From Bryocella elongata (GTDB lineage: Bacteria; Acidobacteriota; Terriglobia; Terriglobales; Acidobacteriaceae), in contig NZ_FNVA01000004.1 in the NCBI RefSeq assembly GCF_900108185.1, positions 248,001-312,000 on the forward strand: a stretch of DNA of 64,000 bases, read 5' to 3'. The notes beneath the pieces are model-generated. The model saw only the letters and a list, made by a program, of their open reading frames with translations, was not told the origin of the DNA and ran no database searches. Positions 42,449 to 51,906 of the stretch are shown here, in pieces. Each line of letters opens with the position of its first letter. Positions within the stretch are counted from its first letter, which is position 1. A program made the translations under genes and the position numbers.

Positions 42449-42733
42449 TTATTCTGCGACAACGAGAGCAGCATCCCAATAGGCCATCACAGACCGGATA
42501 TGCGCGATGATCACGCCTCTCGTCTCTTCGTCGATCGGTTCTGTGTCGTGGGGTGGATTCCAGCGGTCGATCGATTTGGCGGAGATCTCGATTCCCTTGA
42601 CTGCAAGAACTTCGGAGTTGATTCGCACGCATCGTCCATCCTGGCAGTAGCGCATCCCTGTCCTGCCAAGAACCTGCACCGAAAACCCTCTGTCCGTGTC
42701 GACGACGAGGTTGGGCCTTGGTTCTACAAGCAT
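42449..42733 (-). CDS. Imm74-like immunity-type small protein, orphan
   Basis: 94 residues. The central and C-terminal pattern RINSEVLAVKG...SIDRWNPPHDTEPIDEE then a predicted helix ending RSVMAYW matches what I recall of the Imm74 immunity family (short beta-sheet, conserved Trp-x-Pro-Pro, then acidic helix). No toxin gene or secretion module adjoins it. Could be an orphan antitoxin, a domesticated immunity gene or an unrelated small protein. Confidence 0.5.
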   Translation of the reverse strand: MLVEPRPNLVVDTDRGFSVQVLGRTGMRYCQDGRCVRINSEVLAVKGIEISAKSIDRWNPPHDTEPIDEETRGVIIAHIRSVMAYWDAALVVAE

Positions 42734-42803
42734 TTGCGGGCTCCGAGGGATTCAACCGCCGCGATAGTCGAGAGACAGTCGCGGCGGTACAGAAACTCTT
42801 CGA

Positions 42804-43127
42804 CTAGTGGACGGGGCCGCCGTTGAAGCGGGGCTCGCCTGGGCGGGCGTTCTCGAGCGAGATGGGGCCGAAGGTCTGCTCGTACTGAGCGAGGTTGTGG
42901 CTGAGGACGCTGTGCAGCGCTTTGGCCTGCTGGGGGCTCAGGTAGATGCCCTGGAAGTTCGAGATCTGGACCTCGTCGGCTGCAGTCTGCTCCATGGTTC
43001 CGAAGATCAGCTGGAAGTCCCAGACGGAGAGGCGAACCTGCACGGAGTTGGCGTAGGAGTCGCGGAAGTCGGGGGTCTTGGCGAGGGTGACGCGGGTCTG
43101 GTCGGGCTGCGGAAGGGACTGGCTCAT
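42804..43127 (-). CDS. DUF3467 domain protein
   Basis: 107 residues matching DUF3467: the YANSVQVRLSVWDFQLIFG segment (beta strand, then phenylalanine-rich strand), QGIYLSPQQAKALHSVLSHNLAQYEQTFG helix. Widespread small bacterial and archaeal domain of unknown function, probably a beta-sheet dimer. Stands alone next to a tRNA gene. Confidence 0.85.
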   Translation of the reverse strand: MSQSLPQPDQTRVTLAKTPDFRDSYANSVQVRLSVWDFQLIFGTMEQTAADEVQISNFQGIYLSPQQAKALHSVLSHNLAQYEQTFGPISLENARPGEPRFNGGPVH

Positions 43128-43227
43128 GAGGCTCCAAGGTGCAGAGGCGAACTACGAGATGCGAGACGCGAGGAGGTGAGCCGTCGCCGGGCGGCCACCG
43201 TGCCGTACATTGCGCTGCGATGGAATT

Positions 43228-43312
43228 TGGTGCGGGAGAAGGGACTTGAACCCTCACGCCTTTCGGGCACAGGCTTCTAAGACCTGCGTGTCTGCCATTT
43301 CACCACCCCCGC
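43228..43312 (-). tRNA. tRNA-Leu (anticodon UAG), CCA encoded
   Basis: On the minus strand the acceptor stem GCGGGGG/TCCCGC... closes, the anticodon stem-loop is CAGGT-CTTAGAA-GCCTG (anticodon UAG), a long class II variable arm TGCCCGAAAGGCG follows, then the T-arm GAGGGTTCAAGTCCCTT, discriminator A and a templated CCA. All class II Leu features are present. Confidence 0.93.
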
Positions 43313-43657
43313 GGGCGGAACCTTCTAAGGGTACCGGCTTGGGCTCGCCGTGGCAACGGTACTGGCAAGTCGCTCATCCGGAGGGGTTTGCGGCGCGGAG
43401 GAAATCATCAGCCAAGGCCCCGTCCTCACGCGATCCGCTTCTCCGGGACAGTCTCGACAGGTTTTCGTGGCAGGAAAGAGAAATAGGGTTGCGCGAGGGT
43501 GCATCCGGGGCCGATAACGTCCTATCAGTAACTGTAACGAGTGTCGGCCGGAGGGAAGCCGACTGGACCAAGAGGAACCGAAGTGGGGCGGGGCGGCGTA
43601 ACGGATGGAAAAGGTGATTGCGACTTTCGGTGGGTCTAGTGCATCCTATTCAGGAAA
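43313..43657. other. 345-bp region upstream of lon
   Basis: No gene supported on either strand. It must hold the lon promoter; no clean -35/-10 pair is visible. The stretch near 43144-43170, just outside, has GCGAGATGCGAGACGCG microrepeats like those inside the cysteine desulfurase gene. Confidence 0.4.
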
Positions 43658-43678
43658 GTTGATAGAGGTTGACTCAAC
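43658..43678 (+). promoter_or_regulatory. HAIR-like (HspR) inverted repeat immediately before lon
   Basis: GTTGATA-N7-ACTCAAC ends one base before the lon ATG. It matches the HAIR consensus CTTGAGT-N7-ACTCAAG at 10 of 14 arm positions with the exact N7 spacer. HspR is known to repress lon or clpB in several phyla; binding here is inference. Confidence 0.45.
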
Positions 43679-46126
43679 ATGGCAAATGATTTTGTAAGTG
43701 TGATCCAGCCGGGAGCCCCGAAGAAGTCCGGACCGGACGGCCAGGGTAAGTCCTATCCCGTTCTCCCGGTGAGGGATACGGTGTTGTTCCCGCACGCAGT
43801 GCTGCCCTTGACGGTGGGTCGCGAAAGCTCCATCCAGCTGATCCAGTCGCTTGGAGAAGACAAGACCATCCTTGTGGTGGCACAGAAGGACGCTCGTCAG
43901 GACTCCCCGGAGGGCGCCGACCTGCACATTGTGGGCACGCGTGCGACCGTGCATAAGGTCGTGAAGATGCCGAACCAGAGCCTATTCGTGTTTACGGAAG
44001 GCACGGAGCGCGTGAAGCTTGGCCAGTTCACGCAGGGTGATCCGTTCCTGACCGCCGAAGCGGAGGTTCTGGACGAGTTGCAGCCCGAGAAGTCTCCGGA
44101 GTTCGAGGCGCTGCAGCGGAATGTCATTGCACAGTTCCAGGAGATTGTGTCGTCCAGCTCGACGCTGTCGGACGACCTTCAGACCATTGCGCTGAATATC
44201 GAGGAGCCGTCGCGGCTGGCGGATTTCATCGCGAGCAGCCTGCCGTTCCTGTCGACCATCGACAAGCAGACATTGCTGGAGATGGGCGATGTGAAGGCGC
44301 GGCTGGAGGCGATCAACAGCCACCTGGCCAAGGAGCTTGAGGTCCAGCAGCTGCGCAACAAGATCCAGAGCGAGGTTCAGGACTCCGTGCAGCAGTCGCA
44401 GCGGGACTTCTATCTGCGCGAGCAGATGAAGGCGATCCAGAAGGAACTCGGCGAAGTCGACGAGACCCAGAAGGACGTGCAGGAGCTGAAGGACAAGATC
44501 GAAGCGGCGGGCATGCCCGACGAGGTGAAGAAGGAAGCGCTGAAGGAGCTGAGCCGCCTGAGCCGGATGAACCCGGCGGCTGCGGATTACTCGCTGACGC
44601 GGAATTACGTGGAGTGGCTGGCGGTGCTGCCGTGGGCGAAGACCTCGGCGGGCGAGGTGGACATCGCGAAGGCGAAGGCGATCCTCGACGAAGACCACTA
44701 TGGCTTGAAGAAGGTGAAGGAGCGCATCCTGGACTACCTGAGCGTGCGGCGCCTGAAGCCGGACATGAAGGGGCCGATCCTGTGCTTCGTCGGACCTCCG
44801 GGCGTGGGCAAGACCTCGCTGGGGCGTTCGATTGCGAAGGCGTTGGGGCGCAAGTTCTCGCGCATCGCACTTGGCGGCATGCATGACGAAGCGGAGATCC
44901 GTGGCCATCGGCGCACGTACATCGGTGCGCTGCCGGGGCAGATCATCCAGCACCTGAAGCGGGTTGAAGTGAAGGACCCGGTGTTCATGCTGGACGAGAT
45001 CGATAAGCTGGGCCGGGACTTCCGCGGCGATCCTGCTTCGGCTCTTCTGGAGACGCTGGATCCGGAGCAGAACAACACGTTCCGCGATAACTACCTGGAC
45101 CAGCCGTTCGACCTGAGCAAGGTGCTGTTCATCTGCACGGCGAACCAGCTCGACACGATTCCCGGGCCGCTGCTTGACCGCATGGAGATCATCGAGCTTA
45201 CCGGTTACACGGAAGAGGAGAAGGTCAACATCGCGGAGCGTTACCTGATTCCGCGTCAGATCAAGGAGAACGGCATCAGCGAAGAGTCGATCGAGATTCC
45301 GACCGAGTCGGTGGCGCTGATTGCGCGTCACTACACGCGGGAGGCGGGTGTTCGCCGGCTGGAGCAGCTGATTGGTACGGTATGCCGCAAGACGGCTCGC
45401 AAGGTTGCAGAGGGCGTGTTGCAGCCGGGTGAGAAGCTGGTGGTGACACCGGAGGTCATCCACGAGTTCCTGGGCGGCATCAAGGTGCGCGTCGATACGG
45501 AGATCGCGGAACGCACGAAGCGTCCTGGCGTTGCGGTGGGTCTTGCTTGGACTCCTGCTGGCGGCGATGTATTGTTCATCGAAGCCAACAAGATGAAGGG
45601 CAAGGGTGGCTTTACGATCACCGGCCAGCTGGGCGACGTGATGAAGGAGAGCATCCAGGCTGCGTTGACGTGGGTGCGTTCCAATGCGACGAAGATCGGC
45701 CTCGACGAGGACGTGCTGAAGGACATCGATCTGCACATCCACGTGCCTGCGGGAGCGATCCCGAAGGATGGTCCGAGTGCCGGTGTCACGATGGCGACCG
45801 CGCTGGTCAGCCTGCTGACGGACAAACCAGTCCGCCCGCTGCTCGCGATGACGGGCGAGATCACGCTGAGCGGCAATGTGCTGCCGGTCGGCGGCATCAA
45901 GGAGAAGTTCCTTGCGGCCAAGCGTGCGGGAGTTCGCGACGTGATCCTTCCGATCGATGTGAAGTCGAACGTGGAAGAGGACCTGACTGCCGAGCAGATC
46001 GGCGATGTCACCATCCACTACGCGACGGTCTTCGAAGACGTGCTGAAGGTGGCGCTGCCGCAGACGCCTACCGACGCCGTGCAGGACGAAGAGGTTCGCG
46101 AGGAAGTGCTCGCTGCCGTGGAGTAG
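43679..46126 (+). CDS. lon: ATP-dependent Lon protease
   Basis: 815 residues, full length. N-terminal substrate domain ([19 protein letters not shown]), coiled-coil linker, AAA+ module with Walker [12 protein letters not shown] (near residue 372) and Walker [12 protein letters not shown], and the C-terminal Ser-Lys peptidase with KDGPSAG (Ser near 700) and the Lys in [14 protein letters not shown] (near 743). Degrades misfolded and regulatory proteins in the cytosol. Monocistronic, ended by a strong terminator. Confidence 0.97.
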   Translation: MANDFVSVIQPGAPKKSGPDGQGKSYPVLPVRDTVLFPHAVLPLTVGRESSIQLIQSLGEDKTILVVAQKDARQDSPEGADLHIVGTRATVHKVVKMPNQSLFVFTEGTERVKLGQFTQGDPFLTAEAEVLDELQPEKSPEFEALQRNVIAQFQEIVSSSSTLSDDLQTIALNIEEPSRLADFIASSLPFLSTIDKQTLLEMGDVKARLEAINSHLAKELEVQQLRNKIQSEVQDSVQQSQRDFYLREQMKAIQKELGEVDETQKDVQELKDKIEAAGMPDEVKKEALKELSRLSRMNPAAADYSLTRNYVEWLAVLPWAKTSAGEVDIAKAKAILDEDHYGLKKVKERILDYLSVRRLKPDMKGPILCFVGPPGVGKTSLGRSIAKALGRKFSRIALGGMHDEAEIRGHRRTYIGALPGQIIQHLKRVEVKDPVFMLDEIDKLGRDFRGDPASALLETLDPEQNNTFRDNYLDQPFDLSKVLFICTANQLDTIPGPLLDRMEIIELTGYTEEEKVNIAERYLIPRQIKENGISEESIEIPTESVALIARHYTREAGVRRLEQLIGTVCRKTARKVAEGVLQPGEKLVVTPEVIHEFLGGIKVRVDTEIAERTKRPGVAVGLAWTPAGGDVLFIEANKMKGKGGFTITGQLGDVMKESIQAALTWVRSNATKIGLDEDVLKDIDLHIHVPAGAIPKDGPSAGVTMATALVSLLTDKPVRPLLAMTGEITLSGNVLPVGGIKEKFLAAKRAGVRDVILPIDVKSNVEEDLTAEQIGDVTIHYATVFEDVLKVALPQTPTDAVQDEEVREEVLAAVE

Positions 46127-46144
46127 TTGCTGGAGTAACAAGAT

Positions 46145-46180
46145 AAGGGGATGCGCAACCTGCGCATCCCCTTTTGTTTT
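46145..46180 (+). terminator. Rho-independent terminator after lon
   Basis: 13-bp stem AAGGGGATGCGCA / TGCGCATCCCCTT, 3-base loop, then TTGTTTT. Converges with the GT-C-like gene. Confidence 0.9.
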
Positions 46181-46193
46181 GCCGCGCAAGATG

Positions 46194-47774
46194 CTATCTC
46201 GATTCGTTGGTCTTCGCCGCTGGTTGCAAGTCGAAGACGCGAAGCACGACCGGACCTACGGGAAAGTTTGCTGTGGGCGCCTGGCACAAGGTCGTCCTCA
46301 TGTGAGGCGAGTCGGGGCCGGCCTGTGCGGGCTCTTCCACCTGAAAGCAGCCGTTGACCTGCTTCGCGCGAAACGTGACGTAGTAGCGCACACCATAGCT
46401 CTCGAGGACCTCGCGAAGATCTCGCTGCTGGCGAATGTTTTCGAGGAAGCCTTTGTCCATCACGAGGCCTTCGGTCTGGAGGATGGGCTGTGGCATGGCG
46501 TATCCGCTGGCTCCGGCGCAGTCTCCCATGGCGTAAAGCCCTGGATGGGTTCGTGCAAAGCTCTGCAGATCCAAAGCGAATTCGGTCCAGCGAGGGCGTT
46601 CTGTGCCCGCGATGGCGGTGACGATGTAGAGCAGCCCTACCGGCATCATGAGGCTGCAACAGAGCAGCGCTGGAAGGTAGAAACCAGGCGCGGCCCTGGC
46701 TTCTTTCGCAGGCGAGTCTTCAAGGAGCAGCAGCAGGGCTCCAAGCATGGCGAGGACGAACGGGTAGAGGTACCAGGACCAGATGGACCAGTCGCTGGTG
46801 AAGCCGAGCGCACTGAGCTGCACCGCCGGAAAGAGCATGAGGGAGACCGCGACCGCGCGGGTATCACCGGAAACGGAGGATCGCCGCGGGAGGAACAGAG
46901 AGGCGGTCGCGCAGACTACCAGGAGCAGCGATGGGTAGACCACGAGCGGCCCATACACCTGATCCAGCAGGTAGGTGGATTTCTTCAAGCCAAAGAGCGT
47001 GAAGCCACGGTGCAGCCGGAGCTCCTTGGCTGCACCTGAGACCGGCATCCAGAGATGGAACCAGTACTGATTGCTGAGGGCGTAGATCGCGAGAGGTGCT
47101 GCGCCCACGAGGATCGCGAGCAGGAGCAACCGTCGCGGCCCAGTCGCCTGGTGTGAGGCGAGCAGCAGCTCTGCCCCCAGGAGCACAGCGATCCAAAGCA
47201 GGGAGTCGAGGCGGCTTAGGACGACGAGCGCCGCGAGAGCCCCATAGACCATCGCGTTACGGCGGGACCACACGAAGGAGCGACGCAGGCGGAAGGCGCA
47301 CAACACGAGCGCAAGCGGAAGCGTAAGTGTGATCTCCATGCCGCCGTGCATCAGGATCAGGCACTGCAATGCGATCGCAGCGGAGGCGATATTCGCGAGG
47401 ATGGCTTGCCGGCAGATTGGCCGAAGGACCGCGCGTGCGGCGAAGAAGCAGGTGGCGAAGCTGATGAAGGCCACAACCTGCAGCATCGCAAAGAATGCCC
47501 GGCCGCTGGCAATCCAGGAGAGGGCGACGCAGAGGAGCATCCAGAGCGGGTGGTAGCCGTTGGTGAGATGAATGCCGTCGAAGGTGGAGCCGTGGCCTGT
47601 GGCGATGTTGCGTGCGATCTGGAAGTAATAGAACGCATCGTCGTCATAGGCCTGGAGCGGTAGCGCGAAGCGGAGTCGAGCGAAGGTGGCCGCCGCACCG
47701 AGGAACAGGACCACCGCGCTGAAGGGGCTGAAGCGTCGTGGTGTCTCCGGTACGACCGTCGTCAGCAGGGGCAA
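46194..47774 (-). CDS. Polytopic GT-C-like membrane protein
   Basis: About 526 residues with ten or more transmembrane helices. The first periplasmic loop contains the acidic motif AYDDDAFYYFQIARNI and TNGYHPLW, a GT-C-like signature of uncharacterised glycosyltransferases; the C-terminal part is a soluble periplasmic domain ending in VGPVVLRVFDL. TTG 47774 is chosen because GAGGAG lies 9 bases upstream; the longer open frame to 48170 would run through the divergent tsaB and lacks hydrophobic content. Confidence 0.7.
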   Translation of the reverse strand: MPLLTTVVPETPRRFSPFSAVVLFLGAAATFARLRFALPLQAYDDDAFYYFQIARNIATGHGSTFDGIHLTNGYHPLWMLLCVALSWIASGRAFFAMLQVVAFISFATCFFAARAVLRPICRQAILANIASAAIALQCLILMHGGMEITLTLPLALVLCAFRLRRSFVWSRRNAMVYGALAALVVLSRLDSLLWIAVLLGAELLLASHQATGPRRLLLLAILVGAAPLAIYALSNQYWFHLWMPVSGAAKELRLHRGFTLFGLKKSTYLLDQVYGPLVVYPSLLLVVCATASLFLPRRSSVSGDTRAVAVSLMLFPAVQLSALGFTSDWSIWSWYLYPFVLAMLGALLLLLEDSPAKEARAAPGFYLPALLCCSLMMPVGLLYIVTAIAGTERPRWTEFALDLQSFARTHPGLYAMGDCAGASGYAMPQPILQTEGLVMDKGFLENIRQQRDLREVLESYGVRYYVTFRAKQVNGCFQVEEPAQAGPDSPHMRTTLCQAPTANFPVGPVVLRVFDLQPAAKTNESR

Positions 47775-47918
47775 GAAGCGGTTCTCCTCGGTTACGGAGC
47801 GAAGGATAGCATTCGCAGGCGGAGATGCGGTGGCGCGAAGGTGGATTGGGCGTGGCGAAAGTTGGTTACGGCATAGAGCCTGAATCGACGCGCTCGTCAG
47901 GCAGTGCTTGATGGGCGG

Positions 47919-47924
47919 TATCCT
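47919..47924 (+). promoter_or_regulatory. -10-like TATCCT before leaderless tsaB
   Basis: TATCCT followed by 7 bases and ATG 47932, no Shine-Dalgarno. Confidence 0.5.
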
Positions 47925-47931
47925 GAATGAG

Positions 47932-48603
47932 ATGAAAACAGCGACCGAACCACTGCGAATGCTGGCGATCGACACCTGCGGCGAAGGTGCTGGCGTGGCT
48001 CTGAGCGTTGATGCGGTAGTGACGGGTGTTCGGGAGTTGCCATCGCGCACGGCTTCGGCAGAGATCATCGCGACGATTCGCGAGCTGCTGGCGAACGAGG
48101 GATTGACGGTCAGCGAGTTGGACGGCATCGGCGTCGTCGCTGGACCAGGGTCGTTTACAGGGGTGCGCACCGGCCTTGCGGTAGCGAAGGGAATCTGCGA
48201 GGCGCTGCAGCTTCCTCTGGCGACGGTCTCGCGCCTGGAGGTGCTGGCCCATGCGGCGTCTCTGGATCGTGGGATTGCTGTGCTGGGTGCCGGACGCCGC
48301 GATCTTTATGTGCTGCGCCTTGCGGAGGGTGGAGCAAGCGAAGAGATGAGCACGGTGGAGGCGTTGGTAGACGAGCTGAAGGGTGAGGTGCGGGTCATTG
48401 TCGCGGAAGCTGCCGTCATGGAGTTACTCGCGACGCTGCGTCCGGTGTTGCATCCGTTGAGCGTGGCAGATGCTGTACCGCTCCTGAACGCCGCTCTGCG
48501 CGTTGGAAGCACCGACCTCGGGTCTGCCGATGCGAACTATGTTCGCCGCGAAAGTGAGCTGTATGCGAAGCAGGGAAGCGGCCCAGCTTGCGTGAGACCG
48601 TGA
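47932..48603 (+). CDS. tsaB: tRNA threonylcarbamoyladenosine biosynthesis protein TsaB
   Basis: 223 residues, family length. The ASKHA-type start MLAIDTCGEGAGVAL and the GVVAGPGSFTGVRTGLAVAKG block are diagnostic. Partner of TsaD in making t6A37 on ANN-decoding tRNAs. ATG 47932 is preferred to TTG 47908 and ATG 47911, which lie upstream of the -10 box. Followed by rimI with a 4-base overlap. Confidence 0.93.
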   Translation: MKTATEPLRMLAIDTCGEGAGVALSVDAVVTGVRELPSRTASAEIIATIRELLANEGLTVSELDGIGVVAGPGSFTGVRTGLAVAKGICEALQLPLATVSRLEVLAHAASLDRGIAVLGAGRRDLYVLRLAEGGASEEMSTVEALVDELKGEVRVIVAEAAVMELLATLRPVLHPLSVADAVPLLNAALRVGSTDLGSADANYVRRESELYAKQGSGPACVRP

Positions 48604-49109
48604 CGGTGCCTGCCCTAAGATTTCGCGCGGCAGGGCCTGGGGATGCTGCAGCAGTCGTCTTGCTGGCGGCTACCATCGAGCATGCGCCGCAATGGAGCGA
48701 CGGACTATGGCAAGACGCGTTGTCGCCACACGCGATGAGCTCGAGGGATGGGCCGTCGGGCTTGCGGCGCGTCGTGTTTGTGGCGGAGCACGAAACGGGA
48801 GCGGAGCATACCGATGCTGCGGCCATCTGCGGTTTCGTGGCGCTGCAGCTTGTTGCCGGAGTGGCTGAGATCGAAAGCCTGGGTGTGTCGCCGCTACAGC
48901 GGCGCAAGGGGATTGGGCGAGCGTTGTGCGCCGAGGCGATTGCATGGGCGAGGTCCCAGGGCGCAGACGTGATCGAGCTCGAGGTTCGAGCGACGAACGG
49001 AGTTGCGACCGCGCTGTATCTTGAGCAGGGATTCGTGGAGCAGGGGCGTCGCCGTGGTTATTATCACGAACCAGTCGAGGATGCGATTCTGATGGGCCGG
49101 CATCTCTGA
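48600..49109 (+). CDS. rimI: Ribosomal protein S18-alanine N-acetyltransferase RimI
   Basis: 169 residues from GTG 48600, which overlaps the tsaB stop as GTGA; TTG 48588 and GTG 48606 are alternatives. Acetyl-CoA motif [24 protein letters not shown] and the segment [29 protein letters not shown] are typical RimI. Position after tsaB is the usual one. An insert of about ten residues ([10 protein letters not shown]) enlarges the second loop. Confidence 0.9.
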   Translation: MTVPALRFRAAGPGDAAAVVLLAATIEHAPQWSDGLWQDALSPHAMSSRDGPSGLRRVVFVAEHETGAEHTDAAAICGFVALQLVAGVAEIESLGVSPLQRRKGIGRALCAEAIAWARSQGADVIELEVRATNGVATALYLEQGFVEQGRRRGYYHEPVEDAILMGRHL

Positions 49110-49160
49110 TCTCCACCGCCGCAGGATGCTGCGGATGTCCAAACGATTCACGCCAAACGG

Positions 49161-49166
49161 TATAAT
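49161..49166 (+). promoter_or_regulatory. Consensus -10 TATAAT before leaderless psd
   Basis: Perfect TATAAT followed by 7 bases and ATG 49174. No ribosome site between. An AAACGATTCAC stretch lies upstream without a clear -35. Confidence 0.75.
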
Positions 49167-49173
49167 CCCGGCT

Positions 49174-49824
49174 ATGGTTCGAGACGGGATCCTGTACGGC
49201 GCAGCACTGCTGGTGGTTGCGGTCATAGTCTGGTTTTCAACGCAGTTCGTATGGCTGACCGCCATTCCTGTGCTGTTGGCGCTGTTCTTTCTTTGGTTCT
49301 TCCGCGACCCAACACGGTCTATCCCTACAGGGCCCGGGCTTATCGTCTCGCCTGGTGACGGCAAGGTGGAAGAGGCGGAGTGGATCGAGACGACGGAAGG
49401 CAATCGCGTCCGCATCACGATCTTCCTGAGCGTCTTCAACGTTCATGTGAATCGCGTTCCAGTGGGTGGCGTTGTGACCTCTGTGGAACGCCGTGAAGGC
49501 CTGTTTCTCAACGCGATGAAACCCGAGTCCGCGGTACTGAACGAGCAGACGATGATTGCCATCGATGCCGGTGGATACACGGTCGCCTTCAAGCAGATCG
49601 CAGGTCTGCTGGCGCGACGCATCGTGTGCAACCTCAAGGTGGGGCAGCGCGTCGAGCGCGGTCAGCGCATGGGACTGATCAAGTTCGGATCGCGGGTGGA
49701 CGTCCTTATGCCTGCCGATGCTGAGTTGCGAGTTCAGACCGGAGATCACGTCAAGGGCGGCTCCTCTGTACTCGCGGTTCTGCGTCGTGACGATGCTTCG
49801 CCGACGACCGGTGGGAACCAGTAA
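49174..49824 (+). CDS. psd: Phosphatidylserine decarboxylase, short (type II) form
   Basis: 216 residues. Two N-terminal hydrophobic helices, the WFFRDPTR segment, and the self-cleavage motif LIKFGSRVD that yields the pyruvoyl prosthetic group; the FGSR form is that of the short archaeal-type PSDs. Makes phosphatidylethanolamine. ATG 49174 is fixed by the TATAAT box; the 16-codon upstream extension is rejected. The TAA overlaps the pssA ATG. Confidence 0.95.
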   Translation: MVRDGILYGAALLVVAVIVWFSTQFVWLTAIPVLLALFFLWFFRDPTRSIPTGPGLIVSPGDGKVEEAEWIETTEGNRVRITIFLSVFNVHVNRVPVGGVVTSVERREGLFLNAMKPESAVLNEQTMIAIDAGGYTVAFKQIAGLLARRIVCNLKVGQRVERGQRMGLIKFGSRVDVLMPADAELRVQTGDHVKGGSSVLAVLRRDDASPTTGGNQ

Positions 49825-50648
49825 TGGAGAGCCAGATCGAGCGTCCGCTCGCCCGCCGTGGCATGTATATTCTGCCGTCGCTGTTCACCGCCGGCAATAT
49901 GGCGATGGGCTTCTACGCGATGCTGGAGGCGATCCGCGGCGCTGCCTTGTCGAGCAACGAAGCGTTTGATCGCGCGGCGATTGCCATTGTGTTGGCTGTG
50001 GTGAGCGATGGGCTCGATGGGCGCATCGCCCGGATGACGAATACCGCAAGCGCCTTCGGCAAGGAACTTGACTCCCTCGCGGACGTCGTCAGCTTTGGCG
50101 TCGCGCCCGCGCTGCTTGCCTATCTGTGGGGCGTGCGGATGTTGGTGCCCTCAAACTATCCGTTGATTCAGGAGCGGGTAGCGCACTTCGGTGCGGTGAT
50201 CTGCTTCGTGTTTCTTATCTGTGGAGCGTGCCGACTGGCGCGTTTCAACATCAGCGTGAACCCGGTGCCCAGGAATCCTGGGCGGCCTGGTCGGAAGTAT
50301 TTCGTTGGGATGCCGATCCCTGCCGGGGCCGGAGCTCTCGCGTCGGTTATTCATCTCTATCAGGGCTCGCCCGTGCATGACCTGTGGGCCTGCCTGCTGT
50401 GGCTCTCGCTGGTCGCCACAGCAGGGTTTCTGATGGTCAGCAGCTGGCGGTTCTGGAGCGGTAAGGAACTCGATCTAAGCTCGCGGCAACCGGGACGGAC
50501 CTTGGTGGTCCTGGTGTGCCTCGGCGCCGTTCTTTTCGAATGGCACCGCTGGGTGCTTTTCGGATTGTCGATGATCTACGTAGTCTCAGGAGTTGTCGCG
50601 CGGATCGCATATTCTTCTGGAAAGCGGTCTACCCCTACTGCAGCCTGA
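49824..50648 (+). CDS. pssA: CDP-diacylglycerol-serine O-phosphatidyltransferase
   Basis: 274 residues, about 7-8 transmembrane helices. The CDP-alcohol phosphotransferase motif is intact: DGLDGRIARMTNTASAFGKELDSLAD, i.e. the DG-x2-AR-x8-G-x3-D-x3-D signature. Makes phosphatidylserine, substrate of the adjacent Psd; the pair forms the PE operon. Start overlaps the psd stop as TAATG. Confidence 0.95.
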   Translation: MESQIERPLARRGMYILPSLFTAGNMAMGFYAMLEAIRGAALSSNEAFDRAAIAIVLAVVSDGLDGRIARMTNTASAFGKELDSLADVVSFGVAPALLAYLWGVRMLVPSNYPLIQERVAHFGAVICFVFLICGACRLARFNISVNPVPRNPGRPGRKYFVGMPIPAGAGALASVIHLYQGSPVHDLWACLLWLSLVATAGFLMVSSWRFWSGKELDLSSRQPGRTLVVLVCLGAVLFEWHRWVLFGLSMIYVVSGVVARIAYSSGKRSTPTAA

Positions 50649-50667
50649 GCTGCGATAATTAGGACAA

Positions 50668-50754
50668 GCCGGGATGGCGGAACTGGCAGACGCAGCGGAC
50701 TCAAAATCCGCCGACCGCAAGGTCGTGGGGGTTCGACCCCCCCTCCCGGCACCA
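50668..50754 (+). tRNA. tRNA-Leu (anticodon CAA), CCA encoded
   Basis: Acceptor GCCGGGA/TCCCGGC, anticodon arm GCGGA-CTCAAAA-TCCGC (anticodon CAA), class II variable arm GACCGCAAGGTC, T-arm with GGTTCGA, discriminator A and CCA. Lies 19 bases after pssA. Confidence 0.95.
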
Positions 50755-50790
50755 AGATAAGCTTCGCGGAATAAATGGCCTGCAAAGACC

Positions 50791-50817
50791 AAAGCCTCTC
50801 AGTCCGAGAGGCTTTTT
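50791..50817 (+). terminator. Rho-independent terminator after tRNA-Leu(CAA)
   Basis: 10-bp stem AAAGCCTCTC / GAGAGGCTTT, 5-base loop, T-run following. Confidence 0.9.
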
Positions 50818-51000
50818 CATGCTCGAAAAGCTCTGGTGCGGGTTTGGGCGCTGGTTTGTACCTGATTGGCTAATTTGGATTCAGGAGGCGCTGGAATATG
50901 TCCAGAAGACTATGAAGAGGGCGTTCGGAGTCTTTGACAAGCCCCCGGTTCGGAATCTGCTGGCGTTTGCTGTGGCCCTAACGGCCGAGATGGCTGCGAG

Positions 51001-51033
51001 AGGGCCGCTCGCACGAGGCTGCGAGCGGCCTCT
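51001..51033 (-). terminator. Terminator of the SDR gene
   Basis: GC-rich stem AGGGCCGCTCGCA / TGCGAGCGGCCTCT downstream (on the minus strand) of the SDR stop. The ~180 bases between this and the tRNA terminator hold nothing supportable. Confidence 0.7.
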
Positions 51034-51049
51034 GCAATACCCGCTGCTA

Positions 51050-51784
51050 TCAGATGGCCGAGAAGCCTCCGTCAACATTCAGCTCGAGCCCGTTCACGAA
51101 GCTGGAATCGTCGGAAGCGAGAAACAGTGCGACCGTCGCTATTTCATGAGGTTGCCCCATGGTTCCCCGCGGGATGAGGGACTCGAAGATTTGCTTCGCC
51201 TCTGGGGTAAGGACTTCTTCCTGCATTGGTGTAGCAATAGGCCCCGGGCCCAGGACGTTCACGCGGATGTTTCGGCCTTTGAGTTCGTTGAGCCATGTGC
51301 GAGCGAAGGAGCGCAAGGCTGCCTTGCTGGCCGCGTACACGCCGAAACCGGGGAAGCCTTTTATGGAAGCGACTGATCCGGTCATGATGATCGAGCCACC
51401 ATCGTTGAACAGCGGCAGCGCCTTCTGAACCGTAAATAAGGTTCCTCGCGTGTTGAGGCCGAAGGTGGCATCGAAGTGCTGTTCGGTGATCTCGCCCAGA
51501 GGAAGAGATTCTCCTCGACCGGCGCTGGCGAACAGGACGTCGATCTTTCCCTTCTCGCGCTTGACCGTTTCGAAGAGGCGATCGAGGTCGTGGAGATTGG
51601 CTGCGTCACTGCGCACGGCGGTCACGTTTCGGCCAATCAGCTTGACGGCTTCATCGAGCTGCTCCTGTCTGCGGCCTGTGATGAAGACATATGCGCCTTC
51701 TTCAACGAAGAGCCTGGCGCTCGCCAGCGCCATGCCGCTCGATCCACCCGTGATGACTGCAACTTTTCCTTCAAGCTTTCCCAT
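51050..51784 (-). CDS. Short-chain dehydrogenase/reductase
   Basis: 244 residues of classical SDR. Cofactor motif TGGSSGMALA, NAG-like position replaced by SAGRG, catalytic Ser in TGSVAS, YxxxK in YAASKAAL, and the C-terminal GPGPIATPM and VDGGFSAI blocks. The ATG at 51784 follows AAGGAGT by six bases. Divergent from an AraC regulator, so its expression is probably controlled by it. Substrate unknown. Confidence 0.88.
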   Translation of the reverse strand: MGKLEGKVAVITGGSSGMALASARLFVEEGAYVFITGRRQEQLDEAVKLIGRNVTAVRSDAANLHDLDRLFETVKREKGKIDVLFASAGRGESLPLGEITEQHFDATFGLNTRGTLFTVQKALPLFNDGGSIIMTGSVASIKGFPGFGVYAASKAALRSFARTWLNELKGRNIRVNVLGPGPIATPMQEEVLTPEAKQIFESLIPRGTMGQPHEIATVALFLASDDSSFVNGLELNVDGGFSAI

Positions 51785-51906
51785 GATGACTCCTTCTGGT
51801 AGTTGTGTAGCATTCACTACAGGTGGAGTAGATATCTTTGGTGATGGACGAGAACTGCTCGGGAGTCCTGGAATGTTGTCTATTCGTCCAAAAAGTGGAG
51901 GTTAAG

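Noticed and set aside
42807..43280. Plus-strand frame ending across the tRNA-Leu gene
   Set aside because: Its C-terminus (REKGLEPSRLSG) is the well-known false translation of a tRNA antisense strand, and it overlaps DUF3467 in the opposite direction.
50819..51376. Plus-strand frame after the tRNA terminator
   Set aside because: Most of it is antisense to the SDR gene; the first 60 codons show no family features and no ribosome site.
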